From positions 56,584 through 120,583 of the forward strand of contig JAGQRH010000011.1 in the NCBI GenBank assembly GCA_020425605.1: DNA of 64,000 nucleotides. Reading direction: 5' to 3'. Positions 54,565 to 63,952 of the stretch are shown here, piece after piece. The notes beneath the pieces were generated by a model. The model worked only from the letters and a program-made list of their open reading frames with translations, did not search any database and was not told the DNA's origin. Positions within the stretch are counted from its first letter, which is position 1. Each line of letters starts with the position of its first letter. The translations under genes and the position numbers were made by a program. Origin of the DNA: Planctomycetota bacterium (GTDB lineage Bacteria; Planctomycetota; UBA8742; UBA2392).

Positions 54565-57186
54565 GTGCGCATCATCCGGGACGATTTCGACAATCTGGTG
54601 GAAAGCTTCGGCGCGTCTCGCCGCGTTGCGACGCGGCTGGGCGCGCTGGCGCGTAAGCAGCTGCACGTCTCGGAGACCCTGCTGGAATTCGCCATCGATG
54701 ACGACGGCAAGCCCCTCAGCAAGCTGCTTCTGGCCAAGGCCCTGCTCGATGATGCCGCGAAGCTGAATGAAAAACAGCTCGCAAAGCTGGCCAACAAGCA
54801 GGATGCCGCGTTCTTCGAGGAGAACCCAATCGCCCTTCGCGAACAGGATGGCGTTCGGGTGATTTGCCTCGCCGAGGAAGCCGGCGATTCTGAGCCCGAG
54901 GCCCCCGCACAAAGCGGCCTCGCCGTGTTGCCGGAGGGTCGCATCACCTCGGTAATCGACAAGGAAGAAGCCCGCAAGATGCTGGGCAGCGACGAGATTT
55001 CGCACCTCAAGCTCGACCTCGTCACCAGCAGCGACGTCGGGCGACGCCTCGAGGCCGTTCGCAAGCTGTACCTGACCGAGCTGCCGCCCGACGAGAAACT
55101 GAAACTCTTCCTCACCGCCCTGCGCGACCGCGAAGCAGACGTACGCGCCGAGGCTGCCCGTGCTCTTGGTGGCCTGGGGCTTGAAGCCTCGTTGACCGAG
55201 AACCTCGCAAAGGCGGCACGCGGCGCAACCGACGAGCGCGTAGTCGCAATCAGCAACCTCGCCCGCGTGCTGGGCAAGATGGACGGCGCGCAACGAAGGC
55301 TGGGCGTCAGTCTGCTCATTGAGTTCATAACGTCCGGTGAAGACAAGGAAGTCGTCCTGGGCTCGCTGGGTGTGCTGGCCACTCAGCTGGCCGAGATGGA
55401 GGGCGGCGCGCAGCTCGCACCGCACCTGCACAAGCAATTGATTGAGCTTCTGCAGGTTCGCTTCAACATGTACGAGGACGCGGCCCGCAAGGTGTATGGC
55501 AAACTCTACGACGCCGACCGCGACGCCCTGTCGGCGATGCTGGTCGCCAGCGTCGAGGAAGTCTCACAGCCCGAGCTGCGCTTCTTCGTTCTCAGCTTGA
55601 TCACCGAGCACGACCTGGCAGCTGCATCCGCGCAGGCCGTGATCGCGCAATTGATCGACGGGCTTACCCACGGCTCCGAGCTCGATCGCAACTTCCAGGC
55701 CTGCTCCGGCGCGCTGAATCGTCTCGGCGAAAAGGCCGTGCCGGGCCTGCTGAAATCCCTGGAGCCCGCTGGTGATGCCGGTAGAGGGCGAGTGATTGAC
55801 CTGCTCGGGCACATGCTGCGTGGCAGCGACGCGGCCGAATACCCCCTGAAGACGGCAACATCTTCAAAGATCGCCAATGCGCTGCTGGGTCTCTACTCAG
55901 ATGCCACGCCCGAGGTCTGCACGGCGCTGCTCGAGAGCGGCTTCTTTGACCACTCGTCGCTGACAGACGAGGCACGCACCAAGGCCGCCGAGTTGATCAT
56001 CGAAAGCATGCACGAGTTCCGCTTCGAGCGGCAGATCGAGCTGGTACATGCCGCGCTGGAGCGCTGCGGCCGATTCGCCCTCGAGCCGTTGCGGCTGGCG
56101 ATGCTTGAATCCGCCTACGACGTCACACGACTTTCCGCAGCCAAGCTGCTGCCTGAAATTGTCGAGAGGGTTCCGGAAGTACCGAAAGAGCAGCTTCTGA
56201 CGTTGATGGCGTCGATCCGAACGATCACGGATGCGCAAGAAACCGAGTTTCCTGATCGCGGGCCCCTCTACATCGCGCTGGGGCGGATCGGCGCCCATGC
56301 CAACATGCCGGCTGACAGTGCCAATGAGCTCGCGCAGCTGATGCGTGACCGGCTGGGGCACTCCAGCAACGTCTACGACATCCTTGAGGGCCTTGGCTAT
56401 CTGGCCGCGGGCGAGAATCTTGCGAAAGAAGAGCGCCTCGAAGTCGGCTATCACCTTTTGTCCGTCCTCAAGCGCGGGCTGCCGGGCATGTCCGGCCGCA
56501 TGCGCAAGAACGAAGAGGGTGAAGACGTGCTTCACTTCGGCCGCGAGACAACCGCGTACACGGACATGATCCCGCGCATTCTGGACGGACTCGGCCGGAT
56601 GATCGAGGCCAAGGCCACGCCGGACATCCTGTTCGAGCGCATCGCCGAAGAACTGGTCAAGCTGTGGACCGAAATCACCGACTACAAGCGAGTCTGGGCG
56701 CCAGCAGCCACGATGACTCTGGCGCGGCTGCTGGGTCGCATCGCACTGGGCCAGCGCTGCAAGCCGCGCATGGCCGACGACATTACGGACCTGCTGACAC
56801 GCAAGCTGGTGCTGCTGCCTGTCATGCAGGTGATCGGCCAGCTCGTGCTTTGCGGCGTTGACAGCGAACGGATGGACCTGATCGCCCAGCGCGTGTTCAA
56901 CGAGCTTGCCAAGCGGATCAACGAAGAGCCGGGGCCTGAGCCGACCGAGCGCCGCCAGGTGCTTGAAACGATGACCGCGATCGCGCAACGGCCGAAAATC
57001 GGTGAGCGCGAGAAAGACATCGAGCATGCCCGCCGGGTAGTGATCGAGGCGCTGTTTGACGCTTTGCGAGACCGCGTGTTCCAGGCACGCACGATGCTCG
57101 AGCAACTGGCGGCCAGCAAAGTTCTGTCAGAAACGATGCGGACGGACATCACCCGTCGGCTCAAACCCGCGGCCAAGCGCGGCTAA
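54565..57186 (+). CDS. Large HEAT-repeat protein, unknown function
   Basis: 873 aa from GTG 54565, preceded by AAGGG at 5 nt. No signal peptide, so cytoplasmic. After about 160 residues of mixed helices (LRDREADVRAEAARALGGLG follows) the protein is a long helical solenoid of 40-residue HEAT-like units. No catalytic motif. Its GTG is only 15 nt from the start of the divergent GT9 gene, so promoters must lie inside the opposite genes. It ends before a weak AACGGC/GCCGTT hairpin at 57186-57204. It differs from the secreted HEAT protein at 15869 in lacking a signal peptide. Confidence 0.8.
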   Translation: MRIIRDDFDNLVESFGASRRVATRLGALARKQLHVSETLLEFAIDDDGKPLSKLLLAKALLDDAAKLNEKQLAKLANKQDAAFFEENPIALREQDGVRVICLAEEAGDSEPEAPAQSGLAVLPEGRITSVIDKEEARKMLGSDEISHLKLDLVTSSDVGRRLEAVRKLYLTELPPDEKLKLFLTALRDREADVRAEAARALGGLGLEASLTENLAKAARGATDERVVAISNLARVLGKMDGAQRRLGVSLLIEFITSGEDKEVVLGSLGVLATQLAEMEGGAQLAPHLHKQLIELLQVRFNMYEDAARKVYGKLYDADRDALSAMLVASVEEVSQPELRFFVLSLITEHDLAAASAQAVIAQLIDGLTHGSELDRNFQACSGALNRLGEKAVPGLLKSLEPAGDAGRGRVIDLLGHMLRGSDAAEYPLKTATSSKIANALLGLYSDATPEVCTALLESGFFDHSSLTDEARTKAAELIIESMHEFRFERQIELVHAALERCGRFALEPLRLAMLESAYDVTRLSAAKLLPEIVERVPEVPKEQLLTLMASIRTITDAQETEFPDRGPLYIALGRIGAHANMPADSANELAQLMRDRLGHSSNVYDILEGLGYLAAGENLAKEERLEVGYHLLSVLKRGLPGMSGRMRKNEEGEDVLHFGRETTAYTDMIPRILDGLGRMIEAKATPDILFERIAEELVKLWTEITDYKRVWAPAATMTLARLLGRIALGQRCKPRMADDITDLLTRKLVLLPVMQVIGQLVLCGVDSERMDLIAQRVFNELAKRINEEPGPEPTERRQVLETMTAIAQRPKIGEREKDIEHARRVVIEALFDALRDRVFQARTMLEQLAASKVLSETMRTDITRRLKPAAKRG

Positions 57187-57292
57187 ACGGCTTTCCACGC
57201 CGTTCACATTTTCGAATGTCAGCAAACTTTTGACAGCTTTGCTGGCCCGTGTCGCGTCCATCGCTACGCTTGCGCGTCCAACGGAGACGACC

Positions 57293-58030
57293 ATGCAAGC
57301 CAATCACTACAAGTTGATGATCTGCGGCCAGCCCAGCTTCCGCGCCATTCGCGACACACTGCCCACGCTGGAGTACGAGCCGGGCATGCAGCGCGGCTTC
57401 TTGATTAGTCAGGAGAGCACGCAGAACCGCGTGAAGGGCCGCTACATCTACACCAAGATCGGCAAGCTGGCGGAGATCGACCCGGAGTCGCTCGAGATCA
57501 AGGAGACAGCCACCGAGTCACTGGCCGAGTGCGTGTTCGAGATTGACCAGCAGAAGGGCCTCGCCATGGTGCAGCAGCGCCGCGGCGAGCTGAACGCGCT
57601 GCATGAGGCGCTGGACGCCATCCCCGGCGCGAACGTCGAGTTCGAAGAACTGAACCTGAACCTGCTGGACCTGATGCTCGAGGTGCAGGGTGCGTACAAG
57701 AAGAACGTGATCAAGAGCCTGCGGATTCACGACTACCTGGCGCGAGAGAACATGCTCGCCAACGCCAGTTTCAAGATCATCGAGCCACAGGACGGCGAGA
57801 AGATCGCCGAGAAGTTCAGCGACCAGCTCGACGCGTTCACACTGACGCTCAAACTCCCCGACGGCGCCTGCGCCCTGACCGTGACCCGCAAGGGCAGCGT
57901 CCGCGCCAGCGACGACGCGCCGGATGAGTTGCTGTCCTTCGTGAAGGACCTGCTGCCCCGCTTCCACGAGGCTGAAGTAGAAACGGCCCAAGTGGTCGAC
58001 CCTGTAGCCGCCAAGCGAAAGCGACGCTAG
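57293..58030 (+). CDS. Hypothetical protein
   Basis: 245 aa from ATG 57293, with GGAGA upstream; the longer frame would overlap the HEAT gene. Mixed alpha/beta pattern: QANHYKLMICGQPSFRAIRD, a middle helical LLDLMLEVQGAYKKNVIKSL and a C-terminal FSDQLDAFTLTLKLPDGACA. No family recognised. It ends in basic KRKRR. Probably monocistronic; the next genes are on the other strand. Confidence 0.65.
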   Translation: MQANHYKLMICGQPSFRAIRDTLPTLEYEPGMQRGFLISQESTQNRVKGRYIYTKIGKLAEIDPESLEIKETATESLAECVFEIDQQKGLAMVQQRRGELNALHEALDAIPGANVEFEELNLNLLDLMLEVQGAYKKNVIKSLRIHDYLARENMLANASFKIIEPQDGEKIAEKFSDQLDAFTLTLKLPDGACALTVTRKGSVRASDDAPDELLSFVKDLLPRFHEAEVETAQVVDPVAAKRKRR

Positions 58031-58034
58031 TACA

Positions 58035-58352
58035 CTACTCTGTGAGGGCCTCGACAAGCTGCGCGTTCACCAACAACTCGCAGCTACCATCTGCGTCCGC
58101 ATAGCACGTAGCAAGGGGAACGAACCTGTCTTCTTTACTGGGGGCGCCTCCCCGAAAGTCCTTCAAATCCGCGTCGTCCTTCAGAACTCGCTGGTAGTTC
58201 ACAAAGACCATGCTGTCGTACCCGAATATCAGGCTGCGCGAGTATGCATACGAAAAGTGACGGCGAGACGGTCCATCCAGCAGGCCCGCCAGAATCGGGG
58301 CGCAACGCAGCGCGGACTTGCCGATTTCAACCCAATCAGGTTCCTGCCCCAT
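58035..58352 (-). CDS. Small hypothetical protein
   Basis: 105 aa, starting MGQEPDWVEIGKSALR, with GAAGGG 8 nt upstream. Contains an aromatic central stretch (HFSYAYSRSLIFGYDSMVFV) and a CYADADGSC pair of cysteines. No family recognised. It shares a less GC-rich composition with the 58413 gene, so the two are likely accessory. They are separated by 60 nt and may be co-transcribed. Confidence 0.55.
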   Translation of the reverse strand: MGQEPDWVEIGKSALRCAPILAGLLDGPSRRHFSYAYSRSLIFGYDSMVFVNYQRVLKDDADLKDFRGGAPSKEDRFVPLATCYADADGSCELLVNAQLVEALTE

Positions 58353-58412
58353 GTGAGTAGCCCTTCGTGCCGGCAGATCTGCACATCAGCACAAGTAGTC
58401 GAACAAGACAAT

Positions 58413-58781
58413 TCATGAATCGACAGACCACCGAGGGAGATCAAGCCTCATGTTGGCACTCCGGACCAACTTGATCTTGGGATCTGAAGCATCGTAGGCA
58501 AACGCCATCATGTTTTGATCTACACCTACAATCCCACGATACACGGCGGCTGCCTGCGCAATGACATCTTCCTTGACTGCACCCTCGCCAAGCCCTAGGA
58601 CGAGTATCAACTCAGGTATCGGAGCAAACCCAGGGGCGTAGAACAACGGGAGATGCGCTTCCGCTATTCCTTCTATGTGGGCGAGTCCTGCAGCAAGCGC
58701 GGTGACGAACTGCTTGTCAGGCTTGGTGCTTGGCTCGCCGTAGTAACACAGTGTTCCAAAGGGTATCCGCCCTTCCTTCAA
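58413..58781 (-). CDS. Small hypothetical protein, weakly SseB C-terminal-like
   Basis: 122 aa from TTG 58781, preceded by AAGGAG at 6 nt, which decides the start. The pattern IPFGTLCYYGEPSTKPDKQF, then HIEGIAEAHLPLFYAP and PELILVLGLGEGAV, faintly resembles the C-terminal domain of SseB-type proteins. This is a weak call. The DNA is less GC-rich than neighbouring genes. Function unknown. Confidence 0.5.
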   Translation of the reverse strand: MKEGRIPFGTLCYYGEPSTKPDKQFVTALAAGLAHIEGIAEAHLPLFYAPGFAPIPELILVLGLGEGAVKEDVIAQAAAVYRGIVGVDQNMMAFAYDASDPKIKLVRSANMRLDLPRWSVDS

Positions 58782-58854
58782 TGCAACTCCTTCTCATCGG
58801 ATCCATGATTTGGACGGATTTCGGAGTTTGCGGACGCTATCACGGACGTAGTCC

Positions 58855-59538
58855 CTAGACATCCAGGATGCGCGTGCAGTTGCGGCAGCGGAGGATTTCT
58901 TTGCGGGCACGGATCTGCATCTGTAGCTGGGTGTTCAGCTCGGACTGACAGCCGCCGCAGAATTCGCCCTCGAGGTGGCAGAGCGCCTTGCCCGGGTGGC
59001 GGGCGTTTACTTCTTCGTACACCTGCAGCAACTCAGGAACCACGTTCGCAACGGACTCTGCGCGTGCCTCCTTCTCTGCGTCAATCACTGCCTCAGCCGC
59101 CTTGATGACCTCCGCGTGCGCCGCAGCTGTGGCCTCGTGTGTTGCACGATAGGCCTCAACCTCGGCCTTGGCGGCTTCGACGTTGGCCTCGGCGGTCGCG
59201 ACGGCCGTGATCAGGTCGAGGCCCTTCATTTCCATCTCATCGATCTTGGCGCGCTGCTTCGTTGCCGCTTCCATGCCGGCTTCCGTGCCCTGACCTTCAA
59301 GCTGCTTCACGCGCTCGTCCAGCCGGTGCAACTCACCTTCAAGCTCCTTGTGCTCATTGTGGAGCTTGCGTTGTTCCGCCTGCCGCTCGGCAAGCTTGGC
59401 CTGCCGCGCCTCCAGCTTGGCGAGGCTCGCGGCCGTCTCGCGATTGGTTTTGTCGATGGAGTCCTGCGCGCGGACGATGGCGAGGTCGTGCTTCTGCACG
59501 GCCCACAGCGAGTCCAGGCTTTCAGCGAATTCTGCCAT
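58855..59538 (-). CDS. Coiled-coil protein with C4 zinc ribbon
   Basis: 227 aa from ATG 59538; the longer frame runs into the rpoD gene. A long coiled coil (residues about 15-180; ETAASLAKLEARQAKLAERQ and so on) precedes a C-terminal four-cysteine zinc ribbon, CHLEGEFCGGCQSELN and ILRCRNCTRIL, matching the zf-RING_7/C4 zinc-ribbon family of unknown function. It follows rpoD behind a terminator, with TACAAC 6 nt before the ATG as a possible leaderless promoter. Nucleic-acid or protein binding inferred. Confidence 0.85.
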   Translation of the reverse strand: MAEFAESLDSLWAVQKHDLAIVRAQDSIDKTNRETAASLAKLEARQAKLAERQAEQRKLHNEHKELEGELHRLDERVKQLEGQGTEAGMEAATKQRAKIDEMEMKGLDLITAVATAEANVEAAKAEVEAYRATHEATAAAHAEVIKAAEAVIDAEKEARAESVANVVPELLQVYEEVNARHPGKALCHLEGEFCGGCQSELNTQLQMQIRARKEILRCRNCTRILDV

Positions 59539-59580
59539 GGATGGGTTGTAGCGGACCGGATGGTGATTGGTCCAAAACAA

Positions 59581-59606
59581 AACCGGCGAGCTCTCGCTCG
59601 CCGGTT
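59581..59606 (-). terminator. rpoD terminator
   Basis: AACCGGCGAG/CTCGCCGGTT stem (10 bp) with a 6-nt loop, followed on the minus strand by TTGTTTTGG. A second smaller hairpin, GCGGGCGTCCCGC type, lies at about 59610-59626. Confidence 0.8.
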
Positions 59607-59632
59607 CTTGCGGGCGGGACGCCCGCATCACA

Positions 59633-61684
59633 TTACAGGTCGCCGAGATCGACGTCTTCGTCGTCGTCCGCCCCCAGCAGGGCCGTGACAGTGACGTTGT
59701 CGAGGAAGCCTTCCAGCTTGCGCGACCGCACCGGGTGCTGAAGCTTGCGGATGGCCTTGGCTTCGATCTGACGCACACGCTCGCGCGTCACCTTGAAGAT
59801 CTTGCCGACCTCTTCCAGCGTATAGGTGTGGCCGTCGCCGATGCCGTACCTGAGCCGAATGATCTCGCGCTCGCGGTACGTCAGCGTGTTCAGCACGCGG
59901 TCGATCTTGTCCTTCAGCATCTCCTGTGACGCAACGCCGACCGGGTTGTCCGCGTTGTCGTCCTTGATGAAGTCGCCGAAGAAGCTGTCCTCGCTGTCGC
60001 CGATCGGCCTGTCGAGGCTGATCGGGTGCTTGCTGATTTTCAGCACGCGCTTGGCTTCTTCGTAGGAGATTTCCGCAGCTGTCGCAAGCTCGCGCACGCT
60101 GGGCTCACGGCCGGTCTCCTGCATCAGGCGTTTGGCCACGTTACGCAGCTTGGACATCGTCTCGATCATGTGCACCGGGATACGGATGGTGCGGGCCTGG
60201 TCGGCGATGCTGCGCGTAATAGCCTGGCGAATCCACCAGGTGGCGTAGGTGCTGAACTTGTAGCCGCGGCGGTACTCGTACTTCTCGACCGCCTTCATCA
60301 GCCCGGTGTTGCCTTCCTGAATCACGTCGAGGAAGCTCAGCCCGCGGTTGCGGTACTTCTTCGCGATGCTGACCACCAGTCGAAGGTTACCGCTGAACAG
60401 GCGACGCTTGGCCTCTTCGTAGGCCTGATAGCGGCGCTTCATTTCCTCGCAGCGCTCATGCAGGTCTTCGCGGGTTTCCATCGCCCGGCGCAGCAGGGTT
60501 TCCAGCTCTTCCTTGAGCTGGTCGACGCGCTTCTTTGCCTCCGGCACGTCCTTGAGGCGCTCAATTTCACGGTCGAGCCAGTTCGCCTTGCGGCTCACGC
60601 GCTCGATCTCGTCCATCATCGGCTTGATCTTCTTGGTCTGGATATTGAGTTCCTCAAGAAGAATCACGCCCTTCTTCTGACGTGAGCGCACGCGCTGATA
60701 GCCCTTGTCGCGCTCCTTTTTGGCACTCTTGCCCTCCCAGAACAGCCAGTCATCCTGGTTCAGCTTCACCAGCTCTTTCAGTGTGGTGAGGTTGTCATTC
60801 AGGCGAGCGCTCATCTCCGACTTCGCCATTTCAAACTCGGAGTTGAACTTCATCGTGCGGTCAAACGCCAGCTCTCCGCGCTCGACTTCGCCGAGGATGC
60901 GGATGGCTTCGACCTGTGCGATGTGGCTTTCCAGCACGCGCTTCTGGAAGCGTTTGCGGGTGACTTCGATCTTCTTGGCGAGTGCGATTTCTTCGTCGCG
61001 CGTCAGCAGTGGGATTTCGCCCATCTGCTGCAGGTATGTGCGCACCGGGTCATCGATGCGGCCGTCTTCATCGACGGGCGGCTTGGGCTCGCTGTGCCGA
61101 CGATCCTTCTTGTCGCGGACGCGGTATTCGGGGCTGTCCTCGACCACCTCGATCTTCAGCTCGTCGAGGCGCATCAGGATCTGGTCCAGGCGCTCGGGGC
61201 TGACGACGTCGCCCGGCAGGGCTTCGTTCATCTCGTCGTAGGTGATGTAGCCGCGGTCGCGGCCCATCTTGATCAGGTTGCGGATCTGGTCGTTCACTTC
61301 GTCCGAGTTCAGGACGTGAGTGGTCGGCAGAAGGTTGGCCGTCTCGGTTGCGACGATTGTCGTCGTACCGGCGGCCGTCTTCTGGAAGCCCGCGACGGGC
61401 TTGATGAGTTTCTTTTCAGGCGCTTCCTTGGTGGGCATGTTCGGCAACATGCGCTGCAGCGTCGCGGTATCGCGACGGCGCATGCCGGTGCCACCCTTGG
61501 GCTTGGCCTTCTTGGCCGCGGCCTGCGACGGCAGACGAATCGTCGCCTCACCGTTGCCGCCGGACTCTTTTTCTACGGCCGCCTTCTTGTCGGCAGACTT
61601 GCTGGCGGACGCCTTTTTCGCGCCCGACTTTGAGCCGGCCTTCTTTTTCGCTGACTTCGATTTCTTACCTGTTGCAGTGGCCAT
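59633..61684 (-). CDS. rpoD: RNA polymerase primary sigma factor
   Basis: 683 aa sigma-70. After a Lys/Ala/Ser-rich tail (1-70, [20 protein letters not shown]) come region 1.1, region 1.2 ([20 protein letters not shown]), a non-conserved insertion, region 2 ([20 protein letters not shown] and [17 protein letters not shown]), region 3 and region 4.2 ([20 protein letters not shown]). Directs housekeeping transcription. GGAAGAGG precedes the ATG. dnaG lies upstream with 109 nt between, the classic macromolecular-synthesis pair, but rpsU is absent. A weak CCGAATC/GATTCGG hairpin (61770-61786) lies between them. Confidence 0.97.
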   Translation of the reverse strand: MATATGKKSKSAKKKAGSKSGAKKASASKSADKKAAVEKESGGNGEATIRLPSQAAAKKAKPKGGTGMRRRDTATLQRMLPNMPTKEAPEKKLIKPVAGFQKTAAGTTTIVATETANLLPTTHVLNSDEVNDQIRNLIKMGRDRGYITYDEMNEALPGDVVSPERLDQILMRLDELKIEVVEDSPEYRVRDKKDRRHSEPKPPVDEDGRIDDPVRTYLQQMGEIPLLTRDEEIALAKKIEVTRKRFQKRVLESHIAQVEAIRILGEVERGELAFDRTMKFNSEFEMAKSEMSARLNDNLTTLKELVKLNQDDWLFWEGKSAKKERDKGYQRVRSRQKKGVILLEELNIQTKKIKPMMDEIERVSRKANWLDREIERLKDVPEAKKRVDQLKEELETLLRRAMETREDLHERCEEMKRRYQAYEEAKRRLFSGNLRLVVSIAKKYRNRGLSFLDVIQEGNTGLMKAVEKYEYRRGYKFSTYATWWIRQAITRSIADQARTIRIPVHMIETMSKLRNVAKRLMQETGREPSVRELATAAEISYEEAKRVLKISKHPISLDRPIGDSEDSFFGDFIKDDNADNPVGVASQEMLKDKIDRVLNTLTYREREIIRLRYGIGDGHTYTLEEVGKIFKVTRERVRQIEAKAIRKLQHPVRSRKLEGFLDNVTVTALLGADDDEDVDLGDL

Positions 61685-61793
61685 CTAGCCTCTTCCTGTC
61701 GCAGTGTCCTGCGTGTCTGGTCCCTCTACTTAACGAAGCAGAGTTCCTTGCCCCATCCGTCTAATGCCGCCGAATCGGTGATTCGGGCGGGAG

Positions 61794-63548
61794 TTATGCC
61801 CTTTTGCCGCTCTTTCTGCCCTTCTTTTGACGCAAAACTTCCAGTTTATCCGCCGGATTTCCCGGCGCGTGCTGAGCGCCCAACTTCTGTATTTCGGCAA
61901 TCAGCCGCTTTTCTTCCTCTTCAGCTACCCCTGCACCGAGATCGGCCGGGATCTTGATGTGTTCAAGCACCCGCTCAAGCTCCGTGCGCGCTTCGCCGCT
62001 TACGTGCGACAGCAACGCACCCGGAACAACTTCCCCTCGCTCGTCCCAGGCATTCAGCATCTCACGATACAGCTCTGCCAACGCCGGCGTTTCCAATGCT
62101 CCCGGCGCCAGGCCGCTTGATGCCGTCGCCAAGACCTTGGGGTGCTCAAACAGGCGCCTCAGCACTTCACGCTCATAGGCCGCCCTTGCGCCGCCGGTGG
62201 CCTCCGGCGTGCGCGGACGTGGCGATTCGTCTCGCAGCTTTGCCTCAGAGTGCTTTGCGTGCTCGGCCTCAACCGCGTTCAGGACCGCCGCCTCGCGCAC
62301 ATTCAGCGCCGTCGCCGCCCGACGTGAATACAGCTCTCGAAGGCTTGGGCTCTCGGCGCGGCCGATCATGTCGGCCAACTCACGCAAAGCTTTCTCGGCC
62401 TCGACCGGACGCTGCAGGTCATAGCGCGCGCTCAGTACATCGAGTTTGTAATCGAACGCGTCGCGCGCGGAATCGAGTACCTTCTGGAACGCCTCTGGCC
62501 CCTGGCTGCGCAGCAGATCGAACGGGTCCTTGGCGCCGGTGATGGTCGCGATCTTGGCGTCCACGCCGAGTTCAAGCACGACGTTCACTCCGCGCTCAGC
62601 TGCTGCCTGGCCCGCAGCGTCGCCGTCGAGCACGAGCGTGATGCCGTCGCCATAGCGGCGAGCGAGCGCCACCTGCTCGCGCGTCAGTGCTGTGCCGAGG
62701 GGTGCCACGGCGTTGTCGAAGCCGGCCTGGTGGGCGGCGATGACATCCGTGTAGCCTTCCATCAGCAGCACGCGGCCGGTTTCCTTCAACCGCTGCGAGT
62801 GGGCCAGCTTCTCGACCGCATAGAGCAGCCTGGATTTGTGAAAGAGCAGTCCTTCGGCCGAGTTCACGTACTTCTGTGCCTTGGCCTCAGGGTCCAGCAG
62901 TCTTGCGCCGAAGCCGACGATGCGCCCCCGTGGGTCGCGGATCGGGAAGGTGATCCGCCCACGGAAGAAGTCGTACCAACCGCGGTCACCCTTGCGGCAA
63001 AGCCCGGTCGCAAGGATGGTCTCTTCGTCAAACTTCTTCAGGGCCGCGTCACTTTGCCGGTGATATTCATCCGGCGCGTAGCCAAGGCCCCAGTCTTCGG
63101 CCGTGTCTCCGCCCAGCCCGCGGTCATTCAGGTACTTCTGTGCTGCTTCGTTGCGCTGGAGGTTTGCAGCGAAACCCCTCTGCGCCCAGTCCATCATCTC
63201 GAGTGCGCGGGCACGGACACTGCGTTCTTCCTTGCTTGGTCCACGGCCGCCGTCGAATGTGAGCGTTACCCCGCCGCGATCTGCCAGCTTTTCGAGCGCC
63301 TCACGGAAGTCGAGCTTCTCGTAGGCCATCACGAAGTCGATCACGTTTCCAAAGACGCTGCAGCCAAAGCACTTGTACGTCTGCCGTGAAGGCGAGACGG
63401 TGAAGGACGGCGTCTTCTCATCGTGGAACGGGCAGTTGACCCAATACTGGGTGCCGCGTTTGGTCAGCGGCACGTACGACTGGATCACGTCGACGATATC
63501 GTTGGCCCTGCGAACCTCCTCGATGCTTTCGCGCGCAACTCTGCCCAA
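61794..63548 (-). CDS. dnaG: DNA primase
   Basis: 584 aa, synthesises RNA primers at the replication fork. Start is TTG 63548, with GAGGA 6 nt upstream. The CHC2 zinc finger uses C39, H42, C60 and C63 (CPFHDEKTPSF and KCFGC). The TOPRIM core shows RVLLMEGYTDVIAAHQAGF and ITLVLDGDAAGQ. The C-terminal DnaB-binding part is helical. Length is normal. It is the first gene before rpoD, with a predicted promoter at 63632-63660 overlapping an inverted repeat. Confidence 0.97.
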   Translation of the reverse strand: MGRVARESIEEVRRANDIVDVIQSYVPLTKRGTQYWVNCPFHDEKTPSFTVSPSRQTYKCFGCSVFGNVIDFVMAYEKLDFREALEKLADRGGVTLTFDGGRGPSKEERSVRARALEMMDWAQRGFAANLQRNEAAQKYLNDRGLGGDTAEDWGLGYAPDEYHRQSDAALKKFDEETILATGLCRKGDRGWYDFFRGRITFPIRDPRGRIVGFGARLLDPEAKAQKYVNSAEGLLFHKSRLLYAVEKLAHSQRLKETGRVLLMEGYTDVIAAHQAGFDNAVAPLGTALTREQVALARRYGDGITLVLDGDAAGQAAAERGVNVVLELGVDAKIATITGAKDPFDLLRSQGPEAFQKVLDSARDAFDYKLDVLSARYDLQRPVEAEKALRELADMIGRAESPSLRELYSRRAATALNVREAAVLNAVEAEHAKHSEAKLRDESPRPRTPEATGGARAAYEREVLRRLFEHPKVLATASSGLAPGALETPALAELYREMLNAWDERGEVVPGALLSHVSGEARTELERVLEHIKIPADLGAGVAEEEEKRLIAEIQKLGAQHAPGNPADKLEVLRQKKGRKSGKRA

Positions 63549-63618
63549 GTCATGTCCTCAGCCGGGCTGCAGACGCCTCCCGAGAGCGCGCCGGCACGCC
63601 TGCCGTAATGGCAGAAGC

Positions 63619-63651
63619 CCCGATTCATGGGAACGTATCACACGAATCGGG
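63619..63651. promoter_or_regulatory. Inverted repeat around the dnaG promoter
   Basis: CCCGATTC (63619-63626) and GAATCGGG (63644-63651), 8 bp each, 17 nt apart. The halves flank the predicted -10. The same CCGAATC/GATTCGG halves recur in the gap between dnaG and rpoD. Confidence 0.45.
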
Positions 63652-63660
63652 CATCGTCAA
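63632..63660 (-). promoter_or_regulatory. Predicted dnaG-rpoD promoter
   Basis: On the minus strand TTGACG (63660-63655), 17-bp spacer, TACGTT (63637-63632), about 83 nt before the dnaG start codon. The -35 fits consensus at five of six positions. Confidence 0.5.
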
Positions 63661-63757
63661 ATGGGGGACTTGACAAGCTTTGGTTTTTCCGGATCGGCTG
63701 AAACGCTTTGAAATAGGTGGTTTCAGCGTGGATTCGGACACCATGTTCGACCTGTGC

Positions 63758-63785
63758 TTGACATGGCGAAAACGCTGATTACCTT
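63758..63785 (+). promoter_or_regulatory. Predicted tRNA-Glu promoter
   Basis: TTGACA (63758-63763, perfect -35), 16-bp spacer, TACCTT (63780-63785), about 58 nt before the tRNA. A dyad GCTGAAAC/GTTTCAGC (63697-63727) lies further upstream. The 295-bp gap 63549-63843 has no gene. Confidence 0.5.
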
Positions 63786-63843
63786 CTTTGGCTCGATTCT
63801 CGGCACCGTCAGGGCCGGGAATTTCGTTTGAGACTGACGCCCA

Positions 63844-63920
63844 GCCCCTATCGTCTAGCCGGCCTAGGACGGAGCCCTCTCAAGGCTCAGACACGGGTTC
63901 GAATCCCGTTAGGGGTACCA
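63844..63920 (+). tRNA. tRNA-Glu (anticodon CTC)
   Basis: A full cloverleaf can be drawn. Acceptor GCCCCTA pairs with TAGGGGT (first pair G-T). The D arm is CGTCTAGCCGGCCTAGGACG, the anticodon stem GAGCC/GGCTC with loop CTCTCAA gives anticodon CTC, and the T arm holds GGTTCGAATCC. CCA is encoded. The sequence shape is typical tRNA-Glu. A hairpin terminator follows 6 nt later. Confidence 0.95.
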
Positions 63921-63926
63921 ATCAAC

Positions 63927-63952
63927 ACGCGGCACCCCACAGGGTGCCGCGT
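63927..63952 (+). terminator. tRNA-Glu terminator
   Basis: ACGCGGCACCC/GGGTGCCGCGT, an 11-bp stem with a 4-nt loop, followed by TCGTTTTC. I see nothing in the remaining 48 bases to the window edge. Confidence 0.8.

Noticed and set aside
53473..55437. Long 654-codon minus frame as one fused GT9 protein
   Set aside because: Its upstream half is antisense to the HEAT gene and the GT9 fold starts near 54549.
61685..63843. rpsU beside dnaG, as in the classic operon
   Set aside because: No ORF matching ribosomal protein S21 in either flanking gap.
63844..63920. tRNA-Glu as a phage attachment site
   Set aside because: No integrase gene or repeated tRNA end is visible within the window; the right edge is too close to judge.
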